A stretch of 24,683 nucleotides of DNA from JBHPCZ01 sp042573625 (GCA_042573625.1 JBHPCZ010000044.1:1-24683); one strand, 5' to 3'. Shown: positions 7,877 to 16,172, numbered from the stretch's first letter. A program made the numbers and translations. The notes: a model not told the origin generated them from the letters alone.

Positions 7877-7915
7877 GGGGTCATCTGAGGCAGGCCAGTT
7901 CTTGAACAATGAGCA

Positions 7916-7990
7916 CTCCTTCCGCATAACGGGAGGCATCAGGAAGCCCTCACGATGGGGGCATCGCCGTTGGCTTTTGGAACCGTCGCT
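7916..7990 (+). repeat. Dispersed REP-like repeat, copy A
   Basis: This copy contains CCTTCCG...CGGGAGG (a hairpin with one G-T pair), then CACGATGGGGGCATCGCC, then a GGAACCGTCGCT end. It aligns over its whole length with 19832-19903 in the same orientation. It lies 40 bp after the J-protein stop and directly before the inverted-repeat element at 8005-8161. Confidence 0.75.
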
Positions 7991-8004
7991 CGTTGGCAGA
8001 TTCC

Positions 8005-8161
8005 GAATATCCAATTTCCAACAAGGAATGTCGAATGATGAAGTGTCTTTTATCTGCCTTTGTAATATGACGGTGATAAGCTTGACGAAACACTCCTACA
8101 CGGAAGAAAACACGCTGTTTTCCTTCTTTATTCGATATTGAATATTTGACATTCGATATTG
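8005..8161. repeat. MITE-like element with GAATATC-type ends
   Basis: The ends are imperfect inverted repeats of about 39 bp: the left end starts GAATATCCAATTTCCAACAA, and the right end read on the minus strand starts CAATATCGAATGTCAAATAT; both arms finish in GAAG. The interior has no reading frame of note. This is the general form of small inverted-repeat elements common in deltaproteobacterial intergenic regions (from memory; not searched). Confidence 0.5.
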
Positions 8162-8275
8162 AAACCAACAGTTGAATGATGCCTCACATATCGCGGCATC
8201 TCGGATCGGTTGAACCTATCCGGGTCCTTCGCCAGAGGTAGAGGGTTTAGGGCACAACCAATCTCCGGGATTTTG

Positions 8276-9418
8276 TCATCCCACGGAAACATTAATCTTG
8301 ATCTGTTGAACGGCAATCAAGGAAATCATACTTAAAATCGCACCGCATACAAACGGAATCCGGTAATCAACGATCCACAGCAACCCTCCGATGGCAGGCA
8401 GAAATACCGCGGCGATGTGATTTATTGTAAACCCGACCGCCATGCTGGGGGCGATATCTTTTGGATCGCCCACCTTCTGAAAATAGGTACGTATGGCAAT
8501 GGCGAAATTAAAAAAGATATGATCCAGGATGTAAAGTGCGGCAACAAGCATTTTGGACGATACGGTGGCGTACGCAAGAAAAATAAATATCAAACTGAAA
8601 TATTCCAGCGAGAGTACTTTTCTCTCACCGAATCGGATGATCCCCTTGCCGATAAGGGGGCTCAAAAAATAGTTGATCAGATTATTTATAACAAAAAGTA
8701 CGGTCACTTCTTGAACCGAAAATTGAAATTTTTTAACCAGAAGAAAAACGGCAAAGGCGATGAATATCTGACGTCGGGCTCCGGACATGAAGGTAAGAAA
8801 ATAAAAAAGCCAGTATTTTTTCCGGAAAATCATTTTTTTGTGCTGGCTGACAATTTCACGGTCCGTGGGATCTTGAGTAAACCCCCAGAAGCCGGCAGCC
8901 ATTATAAAGCCACCGATGAGGAGGTAGATTTGGGTAAAATTCAAGATCGGCGCTATAAAAAAAATCAGGATGCCGATAGCGATATTTGAGGCTGCAGCCA
9001 GTGCGCGCAACTTACCGAATACCCAAGGAGATGTTTTTTCATCAAAGTATTGAAGGGTCAACGATTGATTGGTGGTTTCGTAGTAATGGAACCCGAAACT
9101 CATGACCACTGTAGTAACAAGAAGCCCGGCAAAAGAGGGAAAGAGGCCGGTTGTTGCTACACCGAGTCCCAGCACCAGAATCGACAATGCCGAAAGTCGA
9201 TGTTCTTTGAGCACCATGATAATAAAAATGGTCAGTAGCGCCAGGAAACCGGGAATCTCTCTTACGGATTGAATTATCCCGATGTGGTTGCCGTCCAGAC
9301 CCGCCATTTTCACTGCGAAATTGTCGAATAACGTTCGCCAGGCTTGAAGCCCAATGGTTGAACTAATGGTAAGTACCATCAGGAAGCGATACATCGGGTT
9401 CTGTTTTACTGTTTTCAT
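8276..9418 (-). CDS. MFS transporter
   Basis: This 380-residue polytopic membrane protein has the alternation of hydrophobic segments expected of a major facilitator superfamily carrier, with about 10-12 helices in two halves joined by a charged loop near residues 180-200 (DPTDREIVSQHKKM). No sugar-, drug- or nitrate-type signature can be recognised, so the substrate is unknown. Family members are secondary transporters in the inner membrane. The start at 9418 is the first ATG of the frame; the upstream AGGG is only a moderate ribosome-binding site. The gene stands alone, divergent from the YkgJ protein at 9587 and separated from it by 168 bp. No terminator is evident after the stop. Confidence 0.8.
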   Translation of the reverse strand: MKTVKQNPMYRFLMVLTISSTIGLQAWRTLFDNFAVKMAGLDGNHIGIIQSVREIPGFLALLTIFIIMVLKEHRLSALSILVLGLGVATTGLFPSFAGLLVTTVVMSFGFHYYETTNQSLTLQYFDEKTSPWVFGKLRALAAASNIAIGILIFFIAPILNFTQIYLLIGGFIMAAGFWGFTQDPTDREIVSQHKKMIFRKKYWLFYFLTFMSGARRQIFIAFAVFLLVKKFQFSVQEVTVLFVINNLINYFLSPLIGKGIIRFGERKVLSLEYFSLIFIFLAYATVSSKMLVAALYILDHIFFNFAIAIRTYFQKVGDPKDIAPSMAVGFTINHIAAVFLPAIGGLLWIVDYRIPFVCGAILSMISLIAVQQIKINVSVG

Positions 9419-9482
9419 CCTATAACCCTATTGATCCGGACTGCGAGAGACATCGTTCAAATGCCATTAAACAATTCCGGTT

Positions 9483-9497
9483 GATATTTTGAATATC
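9483..9497. promoter_or_regulatory. Small inverted repeat in a divergent intergenic region
   Basis: GATATT-TTG-AATATC lies between the divergent MFS and YkgJ genes and could serve as a shared operator. The arms are only 6 bp and the region is AT-rich, so chance is possible. Confidence 0.2.
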
Positions 9498-9586
9498 ACG
9501 GGATAGTAGATAAACGTATTAAAAACAAGAGTATTTATTGAAATTTAGATATCCGGATTTCTGGAACAGATGAGGCTGAAAAAACG

Positions 9587-10330
9587 ATGTTCTCGTCATA
9601 TGCCATCAGGAAATTGTTGAAAGACTCGGACCCCATGCTTCAGGAACTTCAGGGCGCATATGCCTTGATGCCCGATACCCGGTGTCGACGGCGAACGCAT
9701 TGCTGCGCCATGCTGCCGGAGATAACCCTCTTAGAAGCCCTGGCAGCGATTAGGCAGGTGGTGGAGAAGGCGCCCGACACACGGATGGAATGGTTACAAA
9801 ACATTATTCGTTATTTCTTCTTAAATCCAGTGGAGATTACCTCGTGTCCTTTTCTAAAGGATCAGGATTGTCTCATCTACGAACATCGTTTTTTCGGTTG
9901 TCGGGCTTATGGGCTATGGTCGAAGGAACATTACGAAACACTCGTAACCCGTAGTAAACAGGCTAAAAAGAACCTTCAAAAGCAATGGAAAAACTTAGGG
10001 ATCTCTCTGCCTCAGACCGTTACTGGTTTTCAGGTCTCGTATTGCCCGTTTGTAGAGGCTGACGCTCTTGCGTTCATTGACGATGCGATGCTTCTGGATA
10101 TTTCGGATTCGATTGAATCTATTTCGGCGGGTTTTCACCAGTGGCACTATCTGTTCATTCAACGGTATTTTTCAGATCTCAGTTTCCTGCTGGCTTCTCT
10201 GGTGTTTGGCTTTACCGAAGTGGTGCGGATGAAACTTTACGTGGTGCGCGATATGATCAACACTGGAAACAGAGAAAGGCTGGACCCGGTCATTGAAGCA
10301 CTTCCCGACCTTTTCATTGAGTTAACCTGA
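9587..10330 (+). CDS. YkgJ-family cysteine cluster protein (divergent)
   Basis: This 247-residue protein has the YkgJ-type cysteine cluster proposed to bind zinc or iron: C33-x5-C39-C40, then C87-PF-x5-C95-x9-C105-R (CPFLKDQDC and YEHRFFGCRAYG). The family is abundant in Desulfobacterota and its biochemical role is not established. A long C-terminal helical region (about 140-247) goes beyond the usual YkgJ core and includes one more CPF (SYCPFV). The start is the ATG at 9587, with GAGG about 12 nt upstream, which is a weak match. It is transcribed alone, divergent from the MFS gene. A second, shorter YkgJ protein is encoded at 10827 on the other strand. Confidence 0.75.
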   Translation: MFSSYAIRKLLKDSDPMLQELQGAYALMPDTRCRRRTHCCAMLPEITLLEALAAIRQVVEKAPDTRMEWLQNIIRYFFLNPVEITSCPFLKDQDCLIYEHRFFGCRAYGLWSKEHYETLVTRSKQAKKNLQKQWKNLGISLPQTVTGFQVSYCPFVEADALAFIDDAMLLDISDSIESISAGFHQWHYLFIQRYFSDLSFLLASLVFGFTEVVRMKLYVVRDMINTGNRERLDPVIEALPDLFIELT

Positions 10331-10506
10331 TCAGCCAAAACTGTCGAACAAATAGCATAAGGATAGCGACCTGAACTGTTTGAGCTCCGCTATGGGCGGA
10401 TTGACTTCCATGATCCCTGGACCAAGCCTTCGAAACATCCAAATGAACTGGATGCGATCAAAAGGAAGTTGCTCGATGTTGAGCAGTTAATGAGCTTGTT
10501 AATATT

Positions 10507-10523
10507 TTCCCCGAACCGGGGAA
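10507..10523 (-). terminator. Possible terminator of the FmdB-type gene
   Basis: TTCCCCG-AAC-CGGGGAA forms a 7-bp stem 15 nt after the FmdB-type stop codon. On the minus strand AATATT follows, which is a poor U-tract. Confidence 0.4.
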
Positions 10524-10537
10524 TTCCATCAAATGGA

Positions 10538-10741
10538 TCAGCCGGAAGGTTTACAGGGCGGCTCTTTAAACCCACCCGAACCGGTAGGGATGCCGCGGGG
10601 TCTAACACACGCGGCCGACATTAGCTTTTCCACCTCCGGGCACTGGCATTTTGGGCAACTTGGAGAAGCGTCATTGGCAGAGAGCAGGAGTGCTTCAAAA
10701 CAGTGACAGCAGCCTTTACACTGGTATTCATAAATAGGCAT
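10538..10741 (-). CDS. FmdB-type zinc ribbon protein
   Basis: This 67-residue protein starts with the FmdB hallmark MPIYEYQC. It has two cysteine pairs for one zinc ribbon, C8-x2-C11 and C29-x2-C32, followed by VEKLMS, which is also typical. The glycine- and proline-rich tail is usual for the family. FmdB was named as a putative regulator of formamidase/amidase genes, but most members are uncharacterised. GGAGG, 6 nt before the ATG, gives a strong start. It lies 85 bp downstream of the YkgJ gene on the same strand and may share its transcript. Confidence 0.9.
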   Translation of the reverse strand: MPIYEYQCKGCCHCFEALLLSANDASPSCPKCQCPEVEKLMSAACVRPRGIPTGSGGFKEPPCKPSG

Positions 10742-10826
10742 CAGTACCTCCGTCCAAATTTTTTTTATATAATAAAGTCTATTTCGGCCAAGTCAAGGAG
10801 TGCTAAGGTAATGAATAGAGACTTTT

Positions 10827-11411
10827 TCAGGTGTCGGATATCATACGATTTATAATGATGCCGTGTTTTTTCCCAAATGACCTTATTTCGCGAGGGTTGA
10901 ATCCCCCGGACATGTAAAGCTTTCTGAAAACCGGTTTGTCAAGCAGGTGAAGAATATAGCTGACGTGGCCGGAGTACCCCGTTACATCCAGTTGCTGAAG
11001 CCTTTTGGTGGTTAATTTCGCCAGTTCCACAGCCTTCCTGTGGATTGTCGGTCCCTGTTCAGTGCAATTTTTAAGAGAGTAAAGCTGTCGGCAACTGAAC
11101 GGCCGTATGTTATAGATACCGCAGGTATTATCCGTTTTTAAAAAGGGACATATAGAAATGGCCCCTTTTGCTTTCATCTCCTTATTCTCGGTTAGTTTTT
11201 TCCGGATATCGGACCGCTCTTGCACATTCAGGCTGTCAACCCATTCGTGAATAATAAGGCCCTCCAGGGTAACGATGTCCACGTTCCCAAAGTGAGTACA
11301 GCAAAACGTGCAACCGATCTTGCAGAGAGCGCCTTTCTTGAACGGATCTACTTTTCCCTCAAAGTCCTCGTAGATGTCCCGTAACTGTCTTCTTTTTACC
11401 TGTATATCCAT
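10827..11411 (-). CDS. YkgJ-family cysteine cluster protein
   Basis: This 194-residue protein is a fairly typical YkgJ member. The first cysteine group is C30-x3-C34-x2-C37-C38 (CKIGCTFCC) and the second is C88-PFL-x5-C97-x9-C107-R (ICPFLKTDNTC, NIRPFSCRQ). Binding of zinc or an iron-sulfur cluster has been proposed for the family; function unknown. The ATG at 11411 has no clear ribosome-binding site, so the exact start is uncertain; the next residues (KRRQLRDIYEDF) look like the genuine N-terminal helix. It precedes the FmdB-type gene and follows the binding-protein gene by 146 bp. Confidence 0.85.
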   Translation of the reverse strand: MDIQVKRRQLRDIYEDFEGKVDPFKKGALCKIGCTFCCTHFGNVDIVTLEGLIIHEWVDSLNVQERSDIRKKLTENKEMKAKGAISICPFLKTDNTCGIYNIRPFSCRQLYSLKNCTEQGPTIHRKAVELAKLTTKRLQQLDVTGYSGHVSYILHLLDKPVFRKLYMSGGFNPREIRSFGKKHGIIINRMISDT

Positions 11412-11557
11412 ATAAAAATATTGATGAATGGAAATTGAATGTAGATAAAAATATTGTTCAGGTATCCGCGATGAAATGAGGGGGTGGGTTCAAGCTATTT
11501 TTTATCATCCGTTGACCGAAAAACAGGGTATTATATTTTGTTCAAAGGTCTCTCATA

Positions 11558-12718
11558 TCAGGGTTTTTCTATATCCTCAAAAAGCTCATCCGCCGCACCC
11601 AAAACATCCACCGGCGGGTCATATCCGATAAGTTTGGCTGTTTTCAGGTTGATCGCAATTTCCGGCGGGACCTCAAACAACTGGTCCAGTTCCCTGGGTT
11701 TCGCGCCGTTAAAGATCTTGGCTGCTGTCTTCGCATAAAAAAGTCCAACTTGTTTGAAATCGGAACTTGAAGTGCTCATGAGGAATCCATACTTAACATT
11801 TTCCGAACCGGTCTGGGAAAATGTCGGAATGCCGTTTGAATTTGCAATTTCAACCAGGTCGGAAATGCTGTTTGAGTTTACACCATTCTGGGCCGTCACG
11901 TAGATCGCATCCGCTTTATTTTTGACAAAATAATCAAAACATTTCAGGGCGCTCCTTTCTGAAACCATGACATCAGGATACTCATCAATAATGGAACAGG
12001 GTATAATTTTAAAGCCGAGCTGCTTGGAAGCTATTTCCACCTTTTGGAATGACGTATACGTTCTTCCACGATCGGTATCTTCATAAGCTATTCCCAGTGT
12101 TTTAAATCCAATACTATCGTAGAAAAACTGTATTTGCCGCTCGTAAGAATATGGATCAATACGTGCATGAATGTGGTCATGCCCCGAATTTTCAATGCTT
12201 TGAATAATACCGGACCCGATTGGATCACTGGCAGAGATCACGATTGTCGGTGTTTTATGCTTGCTGTTGGCAAGGTCTTGGCCGGCCCGCGTGCCCGCCG
12301 CAATCACAAGGTCAATATCCTTCGTCTCCGTCAATCTTCTGATCAGTTCGTTCGCAGTTTTTTCTCTTAAATCGCTGTTCCAGAAATGAGAATAGTGGGC
12401 ATCTTTTACAAACTGGATATACTTGCTCTTGGCGCGGGTCGAAAGCCAGTCCCAGAAAACCTTGGTCTGGTCTCCTCTTTGTTCCGGTATTTTTACTTTC
12501 CTGATCCAACCCAAATCCATCAGGCCCTGCACCATTGCGACCAAGTTATATTGATAAAAGGCATACTCGCCGCCTTCATAATAGCCGATCCGCCACTTTT
12601 TCCCCTTGTTGGTTTTCGGGTCGGTACGGAAAGGCGCCATGTCCGCAGCCAGAACAGATATGTGGGTCATAAAAATCAAAAAAATCAGCACGGCGATGCT
12701 TTTGCCCAGTCTATTCAT
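11558..12718 (-). CDS. ABC_sub_bind (TrpX-like) periplasmic binding protein
   Basis: This 386-residue protein has a Sec signal peptide (MNRLGKSIAVLIFLIF..., probable cleavage after VLA). It then carries the two-lobe ABC substrate-binding fold of the TrpX/ABC_sub_bind type: DLVIAAGTRAGQDLA, IVISASDPIGSGII, LGIAYEDTDRGRT and DAIYVTAQNGVNSN. Such proteins bind tryptophan or other small molecules for import, or serve as sensors. No permease or ATPase gene is adjacent, so it may be an orphan receptor or work with a transporter encoded elsewhere. The start at 12718 has AAGGAG 9 nt upstream; an earlier ATG at 12739 would be encoded by the ribosome-binding site itself. Confidence 0.85.
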   Translation of the reverse strand: MNRLGKSIAVLIFLIFMTHISVLAADMAPFRTDPKTNKGKKWRIGYYEGGEYAFYQYNLVAMVQGLMDLGWIRKVKIPEQRGDQTKVFWDWLSTRAKSKYIQFVKDAHYSHFWNSDLREKTANELIRRLTETKDIDLVIAAGTRAGQDLANSKHKTPTIVISASDPIGSGIIQSIENSGHDHIHARIDPYSYERQIQFFYDSIGFKTLGIAYEDTDRGRTYTSFQKVEIASKQLGFKIIPCSIIDEYPDVMVSERSALKCFDYFVKNKADAIYVTAQNGVNSNSISDLVEIANSNGIPTFSQTGSENVKYGFLMSTSSSDFKQVGLFYAKTAAKIFNGAKPRELDQLFEVPPEIAINLKTAKLIGYDPPVDVLGAADELFEDIEKP

Positions 12719-12753
12719 AACAAAAATCTCCTTATACAAAATGGGTTCCGCCA

Positions 12754-12771
12754 GGACGGCTTTATCCGTCC
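12754..12771 (-). promoter_or_regulatory. Leader hairpin of the binding-protein gene
   Basis: GGACGG-CTTTAT-CCGTCC is a perfect 6-bp stem 36 bp upstream of the start codon. It would lie in the mRNA leader if transcription starts upstream. No known riboswitch was recognised. Confidence 0.25.
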
Positions 12772-12901
12772 ATTACAGATAACATATCAATCGAGAAATT
12801 GAAAGACAGGTTTACCTCGAATCGACGGTTTTTCAATGGATAGCTTAACGCCGGCCATCCCCGTGGTAAGTCAAGGGGTATTCTGGCACGGTTTTTAATA
12901 A

Positions 12902-12934
12902 AAAAAGAGCGCTTTTTTCAACTGCGCTCTTTTT
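12902..12934 (-). terminator. Intrinsic terminator of the cyclase/ATPase operon
   Basis: AAAAAGAGCGC (12902-12912) pairs with GCGCTCTTTTT (12924-12934) around an 11-nt loop, 15 bp after the cyclase stop codon. On the minus strand the stem is followed by a T-rich run into TTATT. It closes the four-gene operon that begins at 19742. Confidence 0.85.
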
Positions 12935-12949
12935 CGCACACTTCGTGTA

Positions 12950-14296
12950 TTATTTTTTGCTGATATGATCAAAAACACCATCCCATTCTTCCTGAAACGA
13001 TGCTTCACGGTAGATCATGGAACGTTCTACCATGACCCTGGCGGGATTTTGTTTGGGCCAGATCTCCCAGGCCTTCTGAAATTCCTTCACTGCCGTTTCC
13101 CATTTTTGGAGGCGGTATGCTTCCAGCCCTGTTGCATAGTGTTCCAGAGATGCTTGCCTTTTTTCAGGCAAAGGCGTTCCGGCATGGGCAATGAGTTCAT
13201 ATATGCGGACGGTTTGCGCTCTTCCCTTTACCCGTACCAGGTCCACCTCGCGGATCAGAAACGCGTCGTCGAGCAAATTTGCCGTATTTTCACCAATTAG
13301 AATACCGGTGCCGTAAATACCGCTGAGTCCTTCCAGCCGGGAAGCCAGGTTGACCTGATCTCCGACCACACCGTAGGAAAAACGGTGGGAAGAACCGAGG
13401 TTTCCCACCAGCATGGGGCCGGAGTTAACCCCGATCCGCGCCCGCAAGGCTGGCCGGCCGATTTTCTTCCAGGATTTACGCATCAGGCGAAGATTTTCAT
13501 CCATGGCCAGGGCTGCCGCGCACGCCTTTTTAGCATGATCCGGTTGATCGACGGGCGCGCCGAAGATGGCCATGAGCTCATCTCCGACATACTCTTTGAG
13601 GGTACCCTGAAATGCGAAAACATGGTTGGTCATTTCAGTGAAATATTCACTCAAAAGCTCAACCATCTCATGGGGCTGGTACTGTTCGGAAATGGCGGAG
13701 AAACCGATCAGGTCTGAGAACAGAACAGTTAGAATTTTTTCTTCTCCACCCAGTTCCAGACTCTGCGGGTCCTGAGCAATGATCTCAGACACCGACGGCG
13801 GAACATACCGTTTGAACGCATCCTGAAGATAATGGAAATAGGTCAGGTCCTCCACAGTGAGAAGAATTCCGGCAACTTCCTCTTCCTCATCCCTGAGCGG
13901 CTGAAAGTAAAGGTTCCCGACAATCTCTTTGCCTGAAGTCAGGCGCAGGCTTTCGGCACTCATATGAAAGGCCCGCCCCTCTTCAACCGTCTGGCCAATT
14001 TTTTTAACCGGTTCGGAATCGGGTTCAAACAGTTCGATGAGCAGGCGGTCCTGCAATTCTTTTTCGCTGAACCCCAGGATATCCTCTGCCGCCTGATTGA
14101 TACTGCGGATATACCCTTTCTCATCGGTGCCCAGCAGGGCCACGGGAAGGGTAGACAAGAGCGTTCTGTTGTAGAGGGACAGATTGATCATCCGTTTGGC
14201 CTGGTCCACCACCAGATTCTGCAGGTTCAGATAAAAATCGTCCATTGGATCGGATTCAGGGGGTGAGGCCTCCCCTGCAGGTCGCTCTTCCGTCAT
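12950..14296 (-). CDS. PAS-class III adenylate/guanylate cyclase
   Basis: This 448-residue protein has a PAS domain (about 43-155, TLPVALLGTDEKGYIRSIN), a short linker helix (FKRYVPPSVSEII) and a class III cyclase domain (about 185-370). A C-terminal TPR-like helical segment follows (about 383-445). Metal-binding Asp195 (FSDLIGF) and Asp239 (YVGDEL) are present, as are the transition-state residues Asn316 and Arg320 (VNLASR), so activity is expected. The base-selecting positions are unusual: Glu235 where adenylate cyclases have Lys, and Gly309 where they have Asp or Thr. Glu at the first position is typical of eukaryotic guanylate cyclases. No membrane helix is seen, so it is cytosolic. AGGAGG 6 nt upstream fixes the start; that site overlaps the stop of the CNB-PilT gene 13 bp away, indicating coupling. 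Confidence 0.93.
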   Translation of the reverse strand: MTEERPAGEASPPESDPMDDFYLNLQNLVVDQAKRMINLSLYNRTLLSTLPVALLGTDEKGYIRSINQAAEDILGFSEKELQDRLLIELFEPDSEPVKKIGQTVEEGRAFHMSAESLRLTSGKEIVGNLYFQPLRDEEEEVAGILLTVEDLTYFHYLQDAFKRYVPPSVSEIIAQDPQSLELGGEEKILTVLFSDLIGFSAISEQYQPHEMVELLSEYFTEMTNHVFAFQGTLKEYVGDELMAIFGAPVDQPDHAKKACAAALAMDENLRLMRKSWKKIGRPALRARIGVNSGPMLVGNLGSSHRFSYGVVGDQVNLASRLEGLSGIYGTGILIGENTANLLDDAFLIREVDLVRVKGRAQTVRIYELIAHAGTPLPEKRQASLEHYATGLEAYRLQKWETAVKEFQKAWEIWPKQNPARVMVERSMIYREASFQEEWDGVFDHISKK

Positions 14297-14309
14297 TCAG
14301 ATCCTCCTA

Positions 14310-16172
14310 CTATTTTTTGTCCATCTTCAACCGGGGTGTGGATTCCAGGCGTTTCTCCAGATCGGCTTTGTCAGCAGACTTGCTCATGGCTTCTTGAAAG
14401 TCTACCGTTTTGGTTCTGACCAGTTTGGCCAGCTCTTCATTAAGAATGGTATTTCCCTGGGCTTTGCCGGTCTGCATGTAAGACTCGATCTGGGGGAATT
14501 TCTCTTCGCGAATGAGATTGGCCACAGCGACGCTAACAACCAGAACTTCGATAGCGGCTACCCGTCCCCCCCCGATACGTTTACACAACGTCTGGGCGGC
14601 CACTCCCTTGAGCGTCTCGCTCAGGCTGTTCTTTATCTGGTTCTGCTGATCCGGTGGAAAGGCATCGATGATTCTTGCCATTGTGCTCATGGCTGTTGCC
14701 GTGTGCAACGTCCCAAAAACCAGGTGCCCGGTATTCGCCATCTCTATGGCCATTTGTATGGTTTCCAAATCGCGCATCTCTCCCACCAGGATGATATCCG
14801 GGTCTTCCCTGAGTGCCGCCCGGATTGCCCTGGTGTAGCTCACTGCGTGCAGGCCAATCTCCCGTTGATTGATCAGGCACTTGTCGCTGGTGTGCGCAAA
14901 TTCTATGGGATCTTCCATCGTTATAATATGTTCAGCGCGTGTTTTGTTGATATGATCGATCATTGCTGCAAGGGTGGAGGATTTTCCCGAACCGGTGGGT
15001 CCGGTGACCAAAACCAGTCCTTTGGGATGTTCGCAAAACTGTTTCAGCGATTCAGGCAACCCCAGCTGTTCAAAGGTCAGAATCTTGGAGGGGATAAAAC
15101 GGAACACCGCACAAACACCGCTATCATCCCTGAATATGCTCACCCTGAACCGCGCCAATTTGGCGATGGGGTAGACAAAGTCGGTATCGAGTTTTTCGGA
15201 AAATTCTTTCTGCTTGCTCTCATTCATTATCGGGAGCAGCAGATCCAGAACCTCCTCCCGACCGAGAATCTTTGTATCGGCGATGACCTGGATATCTCCG
15301 TCTATTCGCCAGTATGGAGCATGTCCGGCGGTGAGATGGAGATCTGACGCACCTTCCGCAACCATCCGTTTGAGCAGTTGGTCCAGTTGAGGGGAGCTCC
15401 TCTCGACAACGACTTCGGGTTTGACCTTTTCGGGGGCCACTTCGAACCAATCATCCAGTCCGGCCTTGGTGCGAATGACGTCTTCAAACTTATTATTCTC
15501 CACGTGCGACATTTTGATCTCCATGCTGGGTAAATACCGGCGAATCGCACTGAGAATATTGGGCGTGGGGTCATTGACGAACCCGACTCGCAACTGGTTT
15601 CCTTCGGTTTCGATGGGAATCACCCGATGCCGGATAATAAAATCCATGGGAATAAGTTTAAGAACGTTCGCAGCCGGGGGATATTTAGCAAGATCATGGA
15701 TCGGCAGCGGAACATGGACAAACGATGACAGCTGCTGCACCCTTCGCGCAAGGTTTCGGCTCACGGCCAGCCCGAAAGCGGGAATATTTTCATACATGTA
15801 GTTGAAGAGTGTTTTGTCAAATTTGAGCATTCGGGTGGTTTCCTCAGCCTGGACCGTGGCCGTTCGCTCCATGTCGAGCAGAATACCGATTTCACCTAAA
15901 ATTTTATAGGGTTTCATCCGGCCGAGTTCTTCCAGTTGGTCACTGGCCTTATGAAAATGCATGATGGCCACTTCACCGCTGACAATCAGCAGAAAGGAGT
16001 CCGATGGGGCCTTTTCCTCAACGATAATTTCACCAGGGCTGTATTCGGCAAGTTCCGCGCGGCTGGCGATCTGGTTTCGCGCTTTTTCGTTCAGCTCGCT
16101 GAACATCTCGGATTTACCTAAGGCATCGACTACCGTTTCCAAAATATCATTTTCAATCTTTAATGTTTTCAT
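14310..16172 (-). CDS. PilT-like ATPase with N-terminal cyclic-nucleotide-binding domain
   Basis: This 620-residue fusion has three parts. Residues 15-150 are a CRP-type cyclic-nucleotide-binding domain with the phosphate-binding cassette GEIGILL...RTATV (Glu94, Arg103, Thr104). Residues 155-245 resemble the GspE/MshE N-terminal module (VLKLIPMDFIIRHRVIPI). Residues 262-590 are a PilT/PilU-type hexameric motor: Walker A GPTGSGKSS at 391-399, Asp box TMEDP, Walker B DIILVGEMRD at 459-468, His box GHLVFGTLH at 482-490. The PilT AIRNLIRE motif is present as AVANLIRE (549-556). PilT powers pilus retraction at the inner membrane; here ligand binding may gate the motor (inference). The normal PilT length is about 350, so the extra N-terminus is the fused domains. 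AAGGAG before the ATG supports the start. Confidence 0.93.
   Translation of the reverse strand: MKTLKIENDILETVVDALGKSEMFSELNEKARNQIASRAELAEYSPGEIIVEEKAPSDSFLLIVSGEVAIMHFHKASDQLEELGRMKPYKILGEIGILLDMERTATVQAEETTRMLKFDKTLFNYMYENIPAFGLAVSRNLARRVQQLSSFVHVPLPIHDLAKYPPAANVLKLIPMDFIIRHRVIPIETEGNQLRVGFVNDPTPNILSAIRRYLPSMEIKMSHVENNKFEDVIRTKAGLDDWFEVAPEKVKPEVVVERSSPQLDQLLKRMVAEGASDLHLTAGHAPYWRIDGDIQVIADTKILGREEVLDLLLPIMNESKQKEFSEKLDTDFVYPIAKLARFRVSIFRDDSGVCAVFRFIPSKILTFEQLGLPESLKQFCEHPKGLVLVTGPTGSGKSSTLAAMIDHINKTRAEHIITMEDPIEFAHTSDKCLINQREIGLHAVSYTRAIRAALREDPDIILVGEMRDLETIQMAIEMANTGHLVFGTLHTATAMSTMARIIDAFPPDQQNQIKNSLSETLKGVAAQTLCKRIGGGRVAAIEVLVVSVAVANLIREEKFPQIESYMQTGKAQGNTILNEELAKLVRTKTVDFQEAMSKSADKADLEKRLESTPRLKMDKK

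Noticed and set aside
8417..8989. 190-codon plus-strand open frame
   Set aside because: Antisense to the MFS transporter, Lys- and Gly-rich as expected from a reversed membrane protein gene.
14394..15347. 317-codon plus-strand open frame
   Set aside because: It is antisense to the CNB-PilT gene, has no ribosome-binding site and no recognisable protein; the minus-strand frame holds clear ATPase motifs.
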